A stretch of DNA of 26,668 nucleotides from a candidate division LCP-89 bacterium (GTDB taxonomy: Bacteria > Electryoneota > B3-LCP), in the NCBI GenBank assembly GCA_025774735.1, contig JALGZU010000003.1, positions 1 to 26,668 on the forward strand, in the 5' to 3' direction. Positions 6,783 through 14,600 of this stretch are shown one piece after another. The position numbers and the translations under genes are program-made. How positions within the stretch are numbered: position 1 is the first letter of the stretch; the number at the start of each line of letters is the position of its first letter. Under the pieces are notes generated by a model. That model saw only the letters and a program-made list of their open reading frames with translations. It had not been told where the DNA came from and ran no database searches.

Positions 6783-8500
6783 TAGGATAAATCATTCCTT
6801 TCGGGTAGTTTCGAAATAATGGGAAAGTGAATATCAAAACGGCTCCCCTTCCCCTTCTCGCTGCGAACATCGATTTTTCCGTCATGGGCGGTCACGATTC
6901 CGTGGACTACCGCCAATCCAAGCCCCGTCCCCTCCCCTACCTCCTTAGTCGTGAAAAAAGGAACAAAGATCTGTTCCTTAATTTCGGGACTCATTCCAAT
7001 TCCTTGGTCCTCCACCGCAAGAATAACTTCGTTTTCAGAGGCCAATGTTTCAATCTTTAGAGAACCTCCCCGTGGCATGGCTTGAATCGCATTCACTACA
7101 AGGTTCACGAGAACCTGGTGAATTTGAGTACCATCCGCCATGATTTCGGGGAGTTCGTTTGAAAGTTCCCTCACGAGTACGATCCCGGACTTTTCGGCCC
7201 GCCCATCAAAAAAGTAGAGATCCTGCTCAACAATCTGGTTCAGGTCGATCCACTCCCGTGTGGGAGGTTGAACCCTGGCAAAAAGCATGAGTTTTTTTAT
7301 AACTTCACGGGCGTACAGGGCCGCTTTGATAATTTTCTCCAAGTCCTCAAGGGTCTGTTGGGGCAAATCTTCCTGCTTTTGGCTCAATTGAGCGAATCCA
7401 AGGATATTGCCAAGCGGTTCATTGAGCTCGTGGGCAACGCCTGCTGCGAGTTGCCCAATGGTTGCAAGCCGATCGGTGTGGCGTAAATGTTCTTTAAGTT
7501 CATTCCGCTCTTTTTCGTTTTCCCTCTTCTCGATTAACCGTCCGATCTCATCTCCAACAATGTTAAGGAGTGTTCTTTCCTCGAATAGAAATGGACCTTC
7601 AGCCGCAGGAGGTCGTTGTTCCGTGTAGCAAATTTCAACGTGTCCCCGTTTAATATCCCGAAAAACGATGTCTGCTTTCTGTTTTTGGATTCCATTCCGC
7701 CAACCTGGAGATTTGAAAGTATATTCATCGAAATCGATTTTTGCGCAGGCAATATCAGGGTATTGCCATGCTGGTGGCAGAATTTCCACAACCTCCTGGA
7801 GAATGGCATTTAGTTCAAGGTCACGTCTTTCCAGGGAGCGGGCCAATCCATACAGGCAGGTCAGTTCCTTTACACGTTCCCCGAGTTCAAATTGGATACG
7901 GTGATTGTATGTGGCGATTCCAATTATTTTGACTAAGTTTTCGATGACCGGAACCATTTTCGCCGGAAATGTGTTTCCTCGTTTCCAAACAAATTCGAGG
8001 AGACCTTTGTCTCTGTTCCCAATTTGGAAGGGAACCCATACCAGATATCGAAATATCTCCTCCTTGAAGCTAAGTTTTTTCTTCATACCAAGATGGGATT
8101 TAAAGACAATATGGTTAGTTTTTTCCGTATAGAAACTTCCCTTGGGGGAGAGGCAGGAGGAAGGAGCTTTCAGCCTGTCAAGGAGGAATTCCTGTTTGAA
8201 CCAGGTATCGTCTTCCCTCCCCTCCTTGGATGAGGGCCGTGGGATGACCCCTATTAATTCTTTTCCTTCCGCCTCCCGGTTAATTTTCCATCGGGTAAAT
8301 TTGGAGTCTTCTAAAATCAAAATTTCGAGGGAATCACAATCCAGATGAGAAAGAAGAAGTTCAGCCACTTCGCGAAGGTATGTAGAGCGGGAAAACTCTT
8401 TGTTGGCCTTGTTGAGGATTTCGCAGGAAAGGTTTTGAAATTCCATGCCACACTGGTTCCAGGCATTTTCCCTAAGATCCTTTGGGACTTTCTTGTGCAT
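6782..8500 (-). CDS. Soluble sensor histidine kinase with WQYP-type sensor domain
   Basis: This is a 572-residue protein with no evident membrane segment. Residues about 20-200 form a first GAF-like region. About 206-327 is a second sensor domain beginning ERVKELTCLYGLA and containing LPPAWQYPDIA and GHVEICYTEQRP. The transmitter follows: H box GVAHELNEPLG (H357), N box ending at N470, G1 VEDQGIGM and G2 GTGLGLAVV, all intact. The second sensor domain is clearly related to the N-terminus of the 1075-residue PEP-synthase-like protein at 18002-21229 (ERAKELTCLYAIE, IPPGWQYPE, YYTQEMPE). The ATG at 8500 has GGAAAG nearby; an in-frame ATG lies 18 codons in. It is cotranscribed with the sigma-54 regulator it presumably phosphorylates. 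The ligand is unknown. Confidence 0.95.
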   Translation of the reverse strand: MHKKVPKDLRENAWNQCGMEFQNLSCEILNKANKEFSRSTYLREVAELLLSHLDCDSLEILILEDSKFTRWKINREAEGKELIGVIPRPSSKEGREDDTWFKQEFLLDRLKAPSSCLSPKGSFYTEKTNHIVFKSHLGMKKKLSFKEEIFRYLVWVPFQIGNRDKGLLEFVWKRGNTFPAKMVPVIENLVKIIGIATYNHRIQFELGERVKELTCLYGLARSLERRDLELNAILQEVVEILPPAWQYPDIACAKIDFDEYTFKSPGWRNGIQKQKADIVFRDIKRGHVEICYTEQRPPAAEGPFLFEERTLLNIVGDEIGRLIEKRENEKERNELKEHLRHTDRLATIGQLAAGVAHELNEPLGNILGFAQLSQKQEDLPQQTLEDLEKIIKAALYAREVIKKLMLFARVQPPTREWIDLNQIVEQDLYFFDGRAEKSGIVLVRELSNELPEIMADGTQIHQVLVNLVVNAIQAMPRGGSLKIETLASENEVILAVEDQGIGMSPEIKEQIFVPFFTTKEVGEGTGLGLAVVHGIVTAHDGKIDVRSEKGKGSRFDIHFPIISKLPERNDLS

Positions 8501-8583
8501 GACTTTCCAGAAAGGTCTATTTTATGAAAATCGGAAACCCCTTTCCATACAATTCTTTTTCACTCAAGGTGAAAATTTTTCAG

Positions 8584-8597
8584 GCTTACCGGTAAGC
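8584..8597. promoter_or_regulatory. Perfect 14-bp palindrome upstream of the histidine kinase
   Basis: GCTTACCGGTAAGC is its own reverse complement and lies about 85 bases upstream of the kinase start. A dimeric regulator, possibly the Fis-type domain of the linked response regulator, could bind it. The only related site I see is the ACCGGT-centred palindrome at 9135-9144. Confidence 0.35.
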
Positions 8598-9365
8598 GGA
8601 ACGTAATTTCGGTCTTTCCTTCCCTGAAAAAATTGCGAACGAAGGATTCAAGATCAATAACCAAAATTTTTCATTCCCTTAGTGTGCCTGCGCGGGTCTT
8701 TACTCCTCAAAGATTTATTGAAGGTGGATCTCCAATAATTTTGGTCGTGAAACCCTTCCACGAAATATTGGGCAACCATCGTGCCAATACTGACATTCCA
8801 GCCTTTTTGATTAATCAGTTTCCTCTTCTGAACTCGATCATCTAAATGGTTGAATAATTGGATCTTTTTTTTCCCCAGGATCCCGGTTTGGAAAGAAAAA
8901 AATGCGACCACTCCTTGCCGTGAAAGGAAAAGTGGGGATTTTTGTACCAGTGGGACCAAACTCCTCAATTTGTTAAAAAAGGCTATTCGCATCTGAAACT
9001 TGCAGCATCATTGAAGGCAATCACACCTGGACGGTCGCAATCCTCATTATCGACCGGAAAACTCTGGCAAAGAAAAGAAAAGGCCAAAAGATGTTTCGGA
9101 CGTGGTAATCGTTCCTTGGAATCCCGCAACTTAGAAACCGGTTTTTCATCAATCCGGGGAATCCCCCCAGAGGATGGTGGCCAGTTTCACCCCGCTGGGA
9201 CATCACGCCCCGGCCAGGTCAACTCCCATTAGTGGGTCCATCCATTTCATCCCCGGAAGAGAATAGAAAATTTCCCTTGGCTAACATGAAGTAGGGATAA
9301 GACTTATCTCTTGAATCCACCTAAGTTTCGTTTCCCGCCGATTGGTATCTGTGCGGATTTTTCAC

Positions 9366-9381
9366 TGGCACGGAAATTGAT
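9366..9381 (+). promoter_or_regulatory. Candidate sigma-54 (-24/-12) promoter for the glutamate/redox operon
   Basis: TGGCACG, four bases, then TTGAT matches the sigma-54 consensus TGGCACG-N4-TTGCW except for A instead of C in the -12 GC. It is oriented toward the operon, about 150 bases ahead of the small Cys protein. A sigma-54 activator is encoded divergently less than 4 kb away. The deviation at -12 keeps confidence moderate. Confidence 0.5.
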
Positions 9382-9529
9382 TACCTCGTTTCTCCTGATG
9401 GATCGGAATTGAAATGATCTCCGGCAAGCGATTCATGATTTGACTCGAATTTCTCGGTCTGGAGATTCAGGTAAGCAACTCTTTTTTCTCTGTCGTAACG
9501 GGAGAGACTGACCTCGCCAAGGAGAAAAA

Positions 9530-9727
9530 ATGGTACCCCGTAATTCTGAATCTCAGAAGGGAAACAAAGGTCGATCTCCCTCCGATCGGACCAACTCACA
9601 AGGGCAGGAAATCGATGCAGAGGCTCTCAAGGGCTTGTGTTTGAATTGCGCGAACCGCGAAACCTGTCAATTTCCGAGGTCCGAGGGCGGAGTATGGCAC
9701 TGCCAAGAATACGTGGAAGAGCGTTGA
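9530..9727 (+). CDS. Small Cys-motif protein, putative metal-binding
   Basis: This is a 65-residue protein. The first about 30 residues are polar and probably disordered. The rest contains a compact Cys motif: GLCLNCANRETC (C37, C40, C46) followed by EGGVWHCQEY (H57, C58). The CX2C-X5-C-X11-C pattern with an adjacent His would suit one zinc ion or a small Fe-S centre. I have seen similar short 'CxxCxNRxxC...EGGVWHC' proteins beside redox operons of anaerobes, but know no assigned function. AGGAGA lies 6-7 bases before the ATG at 9530. It is the first gene after the candidate sigma-54 promoter and is 48 bases ahead of the NuoE-like gene, so it probably belongs to the same transcript. Confidence 0.75.
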   Translation: MVPRNSESQKGNKGRSPSDRTNSQGQEIDAEALKGLCLNCANRETCQFPRSEGGVWHCQEYVEER

Positions 9728-9775
9728 CGTTTCGCAGGCCAAGCCGGATGGCAAAAGTCAAAAAAAGGAACCGAA

Positions 9776-10627
9776 ATGCATTCGGAACATGCGGAAACCA
9801 TTACTGAGAAAGCCAAGGTAGACCACGGCGGACTCATTGCCCTCTTGGAGCAGGTTCAGGCGAAGTATGGATACCTTCCGGAAGAAAAGCTGAGAACGAT
9901 TGCCAGTGAAACCAACCGCTCATTGGTGGAAGTTTACGGGGTGGCCACCTTCTACAAGGCCTTCAGCATGAAGCCCAGAGGAAAACACCTCATCTCCGTC
10001 TGCCTGGGAACGGCCTGCCACGTGCAAGGCGGTCCGGGAATCGCGGAAGCGCTCCAAAGAGAACTGGGGATCCAATCGGGCGAAACCACGCCCGACAAGG
10101 AGTTCACACTGGAGACCGTGAACTGCCTCGGGGCCTGTGCCCTGGGTCCTGTTGCGGTGGTGGACGGTCGCTATTTCTCCAAGGTCAGGACCCCCATGAT
10201 CAAGGATATCCTCGAGCGGACCAGCAAGGGCCTGGAAGAGGTCAAGATCGAAACCGACCAACGCGTATTCCCGGTGGAGGTGAGCTGCGCCCGCTGCAAC
10301 CATAGCCTCATGGATCCTCAGCACATTCTCGACGGCCACGCTTCCATTCGCGTCACGGTTTCCTTTGGCAACAAGCACGGATGGCTGGTCCTCTCCAGCC
10401 TTTACGGCAGCTACAAGGTCGCCTCAGAGTACGAGATCCACATGGACGAAATCGTCCATATGTTTTGCCCCCACTGCCATGCCGAGTTAATTGGCGCCGG
10501 ACAGTGCAGCGACTGCGGAGCGCCCATGGTGCCCATGATCGTTCGGGGAGGGGGCGTGGTCCAGATCTGCACCCGCCGCAGGTGCCAGGGCCACATGCTG
10601 GATCTGGGCGGTGTACCGCTCGGATAA
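9776..10627 (+). CDS. NuoE-like [2Fe-2S] thioredoxin-fold subunit with C-terminal zinc-ribbon extension
   Basis: In this 283-residue protein, residues 1-160 are a typical NuoE/HydC-type domain: an N-terminal helical part (GGLIALLEQVQAKYGYLPEE) and a [2Fe-2S] site with C76, C81 (CLGTAC) and C117, C121 (CLGAC). NuoE itself ends here at about 160-170 residues. The extra 120 residues contain four Cys pairs: C171/C174 (CARC), C231/C234 (CPHC), C244/C247 (CSDC) and C265/C270, suggesting one or two zinc ribbons. The role expected from the family is electron transfer next to the FMN subunit. AAGGA precedes the ATG. The next gene (NuoF-GltD fusion) begins 38 bases later. Since no membrane complex I genes are present, it belongs to a soluble NAD(P)H-linked complex. 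Confidence 0.92.
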   Translation: MHSEHAETITEKAKVDHGGLIALLEQVQAKYGYLPEEKLRTIASETNRSLVEVYGVATFYKAFSMKPRGKHLISVCLGTACHVQGGPGIAEALQRELGIQSGETTPDKEFTLETVNCLGACALGPVAVVDGRYFSKVRTPMIKDILERTSKGLEEVKIETDQRVFPVEVSCARCNHSLMDPQHILDGHASIRVTVSFGNKHGWLVLSSLYGSYKVASEYEIHMDEIVHMFCPHCHAELIGAGQCSDCGAPMVPMIVRGGGVVQICTRRRCQGHMLDLGGVPLG

Positions 10628-10665
10628 GCGATTGGACTGTCGAACGCTGCCCGAGAGGAGATGTT

Positions 10666-13600
10666 GTGAAAAGCCTTTCAACCGTCGAGGAATTTATCGG
10701 GTACCGGAGGCGCATTCTGGACGGGAGGAAGCTGCAGTACGAAAAGCCGACCTTGGTTGTTTGCGCCGGGACTGGGGGTCAAGCCAGCGGTTCGAACGAC
10801 GTCCTGCGGGTCATCAAGCGATACATCCTCGACCGGAGCCTTCAGGCGAAGATCGGTTTGCGGGTCACCGGGTGTCAGGGATTCTGTGAGATGGACCCCT
10901 TCATCCTGGTGGAACCCGGACGGCAGCTCTACCCCAAGCTGAAGATGGAGGACGTGCCCGGAGTGATCGAGGCTGCCGTGGGCAAGTTCGTAGATGAAAG
11001 TCTCATTTACAAAGATCCTCACGATCAAAAGCAATACAACACCCAGGACGACATTCCCTTCTTCAGGAAGCAGAAACGAACCATACTTGGAAACAACGAG
11101 AAGCTGGATCCCATCCGAATCTTAAACTACATCGAGCGGGGCGGATATGAGGCAACCCAAAAAGTCCTGTCGAAGATTGATCCCGGATGGATCATCGAGC
11201 AGGTCAAGAAATCGGGATTGCGAGGCCGCGGAGGAGCCGGTTTCCCAACGGGAAAGAAGTGGGAACTCGCCCGGGCTTCCGGCAACGGGGCCGAGCAAAA
11301 GTACATGGTCTGCAACGCCGACGAAGGAGATCCCGGTGCCTATATGGACCGTAGCCTGCTGGAAGGCAATCCCCACGCCATCATCGAGGGTCTGCTGATC
11401 GGCGGAATCGCCATAGGCGCCACCCAGGGCCTGATCTACGTCCGCAGCGAGTACCCGCTCGCCATTAAGCACAGCATCATCGCTCTTCGCCAGGCCCGGG
11501 ACCTGGGACTATTGGGGGAAAACATTCTGGGCACCAGGATCGATTTCGACATCAAGATCGTTCGGGGGGCAGGCGCCTTCGTGTGCGGCGAGGAGACGGC
11601 GCTCATCAAATCGGTCGAGGGTCGGATTGGGGAACCCCGGCAGCGCCCGCCCTATCCCATCGAAAAGGGAATTGGGGGCCATCCGACCTGCATCAACAAC
11701 GTGGAAACCCTGGCCAACATTCCCGTAATCATTAATCACGGCGGGAAGGCTTTCGCCGAGGTGGGAGTCCCTGGAAATACCGGAACCAAGATCTTTTCCC
11801 TGGTGGGGAAAATCAAGAACACGGGCCTGGTGGAAGTCCCGCTGGGCATCAAGATTTCGGAGGTGGTTTACGACATCGGAGGCGGACCTCCCGGAAAGGC
11901 GAAGATCAAGGCCGTCCAGACCGGCGGACCCTCCGGGGGATGCATACCCGCCCGGATGTTCGACCTGTCCATAGACTACGACAGCCTCGTGAAGGCGGGT
12001 TCCATCATGGGGTCGGGCGGCATGATCGTCATGGACGACGACACTTGCATGGTGGACGTGGCCAAGTACTTCATGCGCTTTCTCAAAGACGAATCGTGTG
12101 GAAAATGTTTTACCTGTCGGAAGGGAACCCAGCGCATGTACGAGATCCTGGACGACGTTTCTCACGGGAAAGCCACCCAGGACGATCTCGTTCTTCTTGA
12201 GGAGCTGGCCCACGTTGTTCGGGATACCTCGATGTGCGGCCTGGGGCAGTCCGCGCCCAACCCCGTGCTCAGCACGCTTCGATACTTTCGAAAGGAATAC
12301 GACCGGCACATTAATGACAAACGTTGCGATGCCCACGTCTGCAAGGATCTGGTGGGCGCGCCGTGTCAATCCGCCTGCCCCCTCGGGACCGAGGCCTGGC
12401 GATATGTGGCCCAAATCGGCCGTGGGGAATACGAGGAGGCCTACCGGATCATCCGGGAGGCCAACCCCTTCCCCTCCATTTGCGCCCGGGTCTGCCACCA
12501 CCCCTGCGAGACCCATTGCCGGGCCGGGACCACCGGAGGCAAGCCGGTGGCCATACGGGCTTTGAAGCGCTTCATCACCGACCGAATCGAGCCCTCGACG
12601 TACAAGCCACAGAAGAATGAATGGCCCGACGGTGCACCTCCCCGGGTGGCCATCATCGGTTCAGGCCCCGCCGGCCTGACTGCGGCCCATTACCTGTCCC
12701 TCCAAGGCTGCAAGGTGACGATTCACGAGGCGGAGAAAAAGCCCGGCGGGATGCTGACATGCGCCATTCCTTCTTATCGCCTCTCCCGAGAGGTGATTGA
12801 AAAGGAAATCGACGCCCTGCTCGACGATGACATCACCTTGAAGTACGACGTTGCACTCGGTCGTGATTTCGACATCGACAGCCTGTTCGAAGCGGGGTTC
12901 AGTGCCGTCCTTCTGGCCATCGGTGCCCACAAGAGTAAGCCCCTGCGGCTGGACTCCGAGGACGCGGAGGGCGTGCTGTCCTCGATCGAATTCCTGAAGG
13001 CCTTCAACCTGAAAAACCAGCAACTCGCAAAAGGGAGGGTGGGGGTCATCGGCGGGGGGAACTCCGCTATCGATGCGGCCCGAATGGCCCTGCGCCTAGA
13101 TGAAGTGAATAGCGTCACCATTCTCTACCGGCGGACCCGGGACGAGATGCCCGCCTTCACCGAGGAGATCGAGGCCGCCGACCAGGAAGGCATCAAGATC
13201 GAGACCCTTGTTTCTCCCGTCCGGGTCATCACCAAAGACGGCCGCCTGGCGGGGCTGGAGTGCATCCGGAACGAACTGGGCGAGGCCGATGAAAGCGGCC
13301 GGCGCAGGCCGGTGCCGGTCAGGGGCACGGAGCACTCGATCGATCTCGACACTCTGATCGTGGCCATCGGTGAAGATTCGGGCATCGATGCCCTCACCCC
13401 CGCGCGGACGAGCCACATCGAGATCACCAAATGGAACACGGTGCGAGTGAACCACACCACATTGCAGACCAACCGACCCGGGGTCTTCGCCGCCGGGGAC
13501 GTCGTTCGCGGTCCCAATACGGTTGTGGAGGCCATCGCGGACGGAAAAAATGCGGCTCTAATGATTGGGCGGTTCCTTAAGAAGGAAACCTTGCTCCAGC

Positions 13601-13851
13601 CCTACACCCCCAGGCTTCCACGGGTCTACGTGGAACCCGTAGCGGGCGAAGGCGCCGCGAACGTCGCCCGGGTTGATCCTCCCCGCACTCCTGTGGAAAG
13701 GCGCAAACGCAACTTTGTCGAAGTCGAGGTGACCTTGGCCCAGAGTGATGCCAGGCGGGAAGCGCTACGCTGCCTGCGGTGCGACCTGGAATTCACGGTT
13801 CCCAAGGAAGAGAAAGAAGCGGGTGCAGGAACAGGGAGGCAGACAGCGTGA
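10666..13851 (+). CDS. NuoF-GltD fusion: NADH-binding FMN/Fe-S subunit fused to glutamate-synthase small-subunit-type flavoprotein
   Basis: This is a 1061-residue protein. Residues about 25-110 form a thioredoxin-like ferredoxin domain, where C33, C70 and C74 remain but the second ligand position is Gly (CAGTGG, G38). About 130-540 is NuoF: GLRGRGGAGFPTGKKW and NADEGDPGAYMDR for FMN/NADH, then the [4Fe-4S] ligands C478, C481, C484, C524. From about 550 it becomes GltD/NfnB-like: two Cys sets (C554, C559, C567, C571; C606, C610, C614, C618), FAD motif GSGPAG (665-670), pyridine-nucleotide motif VIGGGNSA (about 794-801) and AAGDVVRGP. The GTG at 10666 is the start because GAGAGGAG lies 5 bases upstream; the frame is open further 5' but inside the NuoE gene. 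It probably moves electrons between NADH, NADPH and Fe-S/flavin partners for glutamate synthesis. Confidence 0.95.
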   Translation: MKSLSTVEEFIGYRRRILDGRKLQYEKPTLVVCAGTGGQASGSNDVLRVIKRYILDRSLQAKIGLRVTGCQGFCEMDPFILVEPGRQLYPKLKMEDVPGVIEAAVGKFVDESLIYKDPHDQKQYNTQDDIPFFRKQKRTILGNNEKLDPIRILNYIERGGYEATQKVLSKIDPGWIIEQVKKSGLRGRGGAGFPTGKKWELARASGNGAEQKYMVCNADEGDPGAYMDRSLLEGNPHAIIEGLLIGGIAIGATQGLIYVRSEYPLAIKHSIIALRQARDLGLLGENILGTRIDFDIKIVRGAGAFVCGEETALIKSVEGRIGEPRQRPPYPIEKGIGGHPTCINNVETLANIPVIINHGGKAFAEVGVPGNTGTKIFSLVGKIKNTGLVEVPLGIKISEVVYDIGGGPPGKAKIKAVQTGGPSGGCIPARMFDLSIDYDSLVKAGSIMGSGGMIVMDDDTCMVDVAKYFMRFLKDESCGKCFTCRKGTQRMYEILDDVSHGKATQDDLVLLEELAHVVRDTSMCGLGQSAPNPVLSTLRYFRKEYDRHINDKRCDAHVCKDLVGAPCQSACPLGTEAWRYVAQIGRGEYEEAYRIIREANPFPSICARVCHHPCETHCRAGTTGGKPVAIRALKRFITDRIEPSTYKPQKNEWPDGAPPRVAIIGSGPAGLTAAHYLSLQGCKVTIHEAEKKPGGMLTCAIPSYRLSREVIEKEIDALLDDDITLKYDVALGRDFDIDSLFEAGFSAVLLAIGAHKSKPLRLDSEDAEGVLSSIEFLKAFNLKNQQLAKGRVGVIGGGNSAIDAARMALRLDEVNSVTILYRRTRDEMPAFTEEIEAADQEGIKIETLVSPVRVITKDGRLAGLECIRNELGEADESGRRRPVPVRGTEHSIDLDTLIVAIGEDSGIDALTPARTSHIEITKWNTVRVNHTTLQTNRPGVFAAGDVVRGPNTVVEAIADGKNAALMIGRFLKKETLLQPYTPRLPRVYVEPVAGEGAANVARVDPPRTPVERRKRNFVEVEVTLAQSDARREALRCLRCDLEFTVPKEEKEAGAGTGRQTA

Positions 13852-14600
13852 TTACTTTAAATATAAACGGCTTGAAGGTCACCCTGGAACAGGGAACCAC
13901 CATCCTGGAGGGGGCTCGGTTTCTGGGCTTTCCCATTCCAACCCTCTGCCACATGGATGGGCTATCACCCTACGGCGCCTGCCGCCTCTGCGTGGTGGAA
14001 ACCGGGGAAGGGAAAAACGCAAAACTGGTCACCTCCTGTACCTACCCCGTCCAGGAAGGCATGGTGGTTCGGACCGCCTCCTCCCGCATCCTGAAGGCGC
14101 GAGCGATGATCCTGGAGCTGATGCTGGCGTCTTGCCCTCAGTCCAAGGTGATTCAAGATTTGGCGGCAAAGTATGGTGTTCGCAAGCAGCGCTTCAAACA
14201 GGAGTATGAAGACTGCATCCTCTGCGGGCTTTGCGTGCGCATGTGCGAAGAACAGATGATGGCTAAGGCCATCGGCTTCCGTGGCCGGGGGGAGCACCGC
14301 ACCATCGGCACGCCTTTCGACACCCCATCGGAGGAATGCCGCCAATGTGGAGGCTGCATCTACGTGTGCCCGGTTTGCACCTTGCGGTGCACTTACACCC
14401 AACCGGAAAAGGCGGTCTGTGGGGGATGCACCAACTTAGCTCCCCCCTGCGTTGAAAGCGGGAAGTTCGACGACATGATGTGCTACATGGATCCCTGTGT
14501 TGCCTGCGAGATCGTCAAAAACCAAAAAACGACCCCCGAGGATAAAGAACACCAGCACAAAGGAGCAGAACGGCATGTCTCAAACATTGTCAAGGGTTAA
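13848..14600 (+). CDS. NuoG-N/HoxU-like multi-cluster ferredoxin subunit
   Basis: This is a 250-residue protein. Residues 1-75 are a plant-type [2Fe-2S] domain (C34, C45, C48, C64). Residues 118-180 hold a double-[4Fe-4S] ferredoxin domain (C123, C126, C129, C133 in CILCGLC; C164, C167, C170, C174 in CRQCGGC). The His-ligated cluster region of full NuoG is not recognisable. The remaining tail adds C177, C181, C191, C194, C201, C212, C217 and C220, which is unusually Cys-rich for this family. The GTG start overlaps the previous stop (GTGA), with GGAGG upstream. The gene overlaps the following glutamate synthase by 26 bases, which supports a physical complex of NuoE-, NuoF-GltD-, NuoG-N- and GltB-like proteins. 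Confidence 0.93.
   Translation: MITLNINGLKVTLEQGTTILEGARFLGFPIPTLCHMDGLSPYGACRLCVVETGEGKNAKLVTSCTYPVQEGMVVRTASSRILKARAMILELMLASCPQSKVIQDLAAKYGVRKQRFKQEYEDCILCGLCVRMCEEQMMAKAIGFRGRGEHRTIGTPFDTPSEECRQCGGCIYVCPVCTLRCTYTQPEKAVCGGCTNLAPPCVESGKFDDMMCYMDPCVACEIVKNQKTTPEDKEHQHKGAERHVSNIVKG

Larger units (their letters stand above)
8501..9529. other. One-kilobase divergent intergenic region, no convincing gene
   Basis: This region lies between the leftward kinase operon and the rightward glutamate/redox operon. Open frames on both strands are short, lack recognisable motifs and are interrupted, so I call none. It holds a perfect 14-bp palindrome near the kinase start, a 10-bp ACCGGT-centred palindrome (9135-9144, AAACCGGTTT) and a -24/-12-like promoter near the right end. 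It is AT-rich compared with the operon that follows. It may carry activator sites, an untranslated leader or a small RNA, or be the decayed remains of an earlier gene. Confidence 0.5.

Noticed and set aside
8654..8992. 112-codon minus-strand frame in the divergent region
   Set aside because: No ribosome site, no recognisable motif, unusual composition; reads like non-coding AT-rich sequence.
9776..14600. Part of respiratory complex I (nuoE-nuoF-nuoG)
   Set aside because: No membrane subunits, NuoF is fused to a GltD-like flavoprotein and the following gene is a glutamate synthase, so a soluble complex is more likely.
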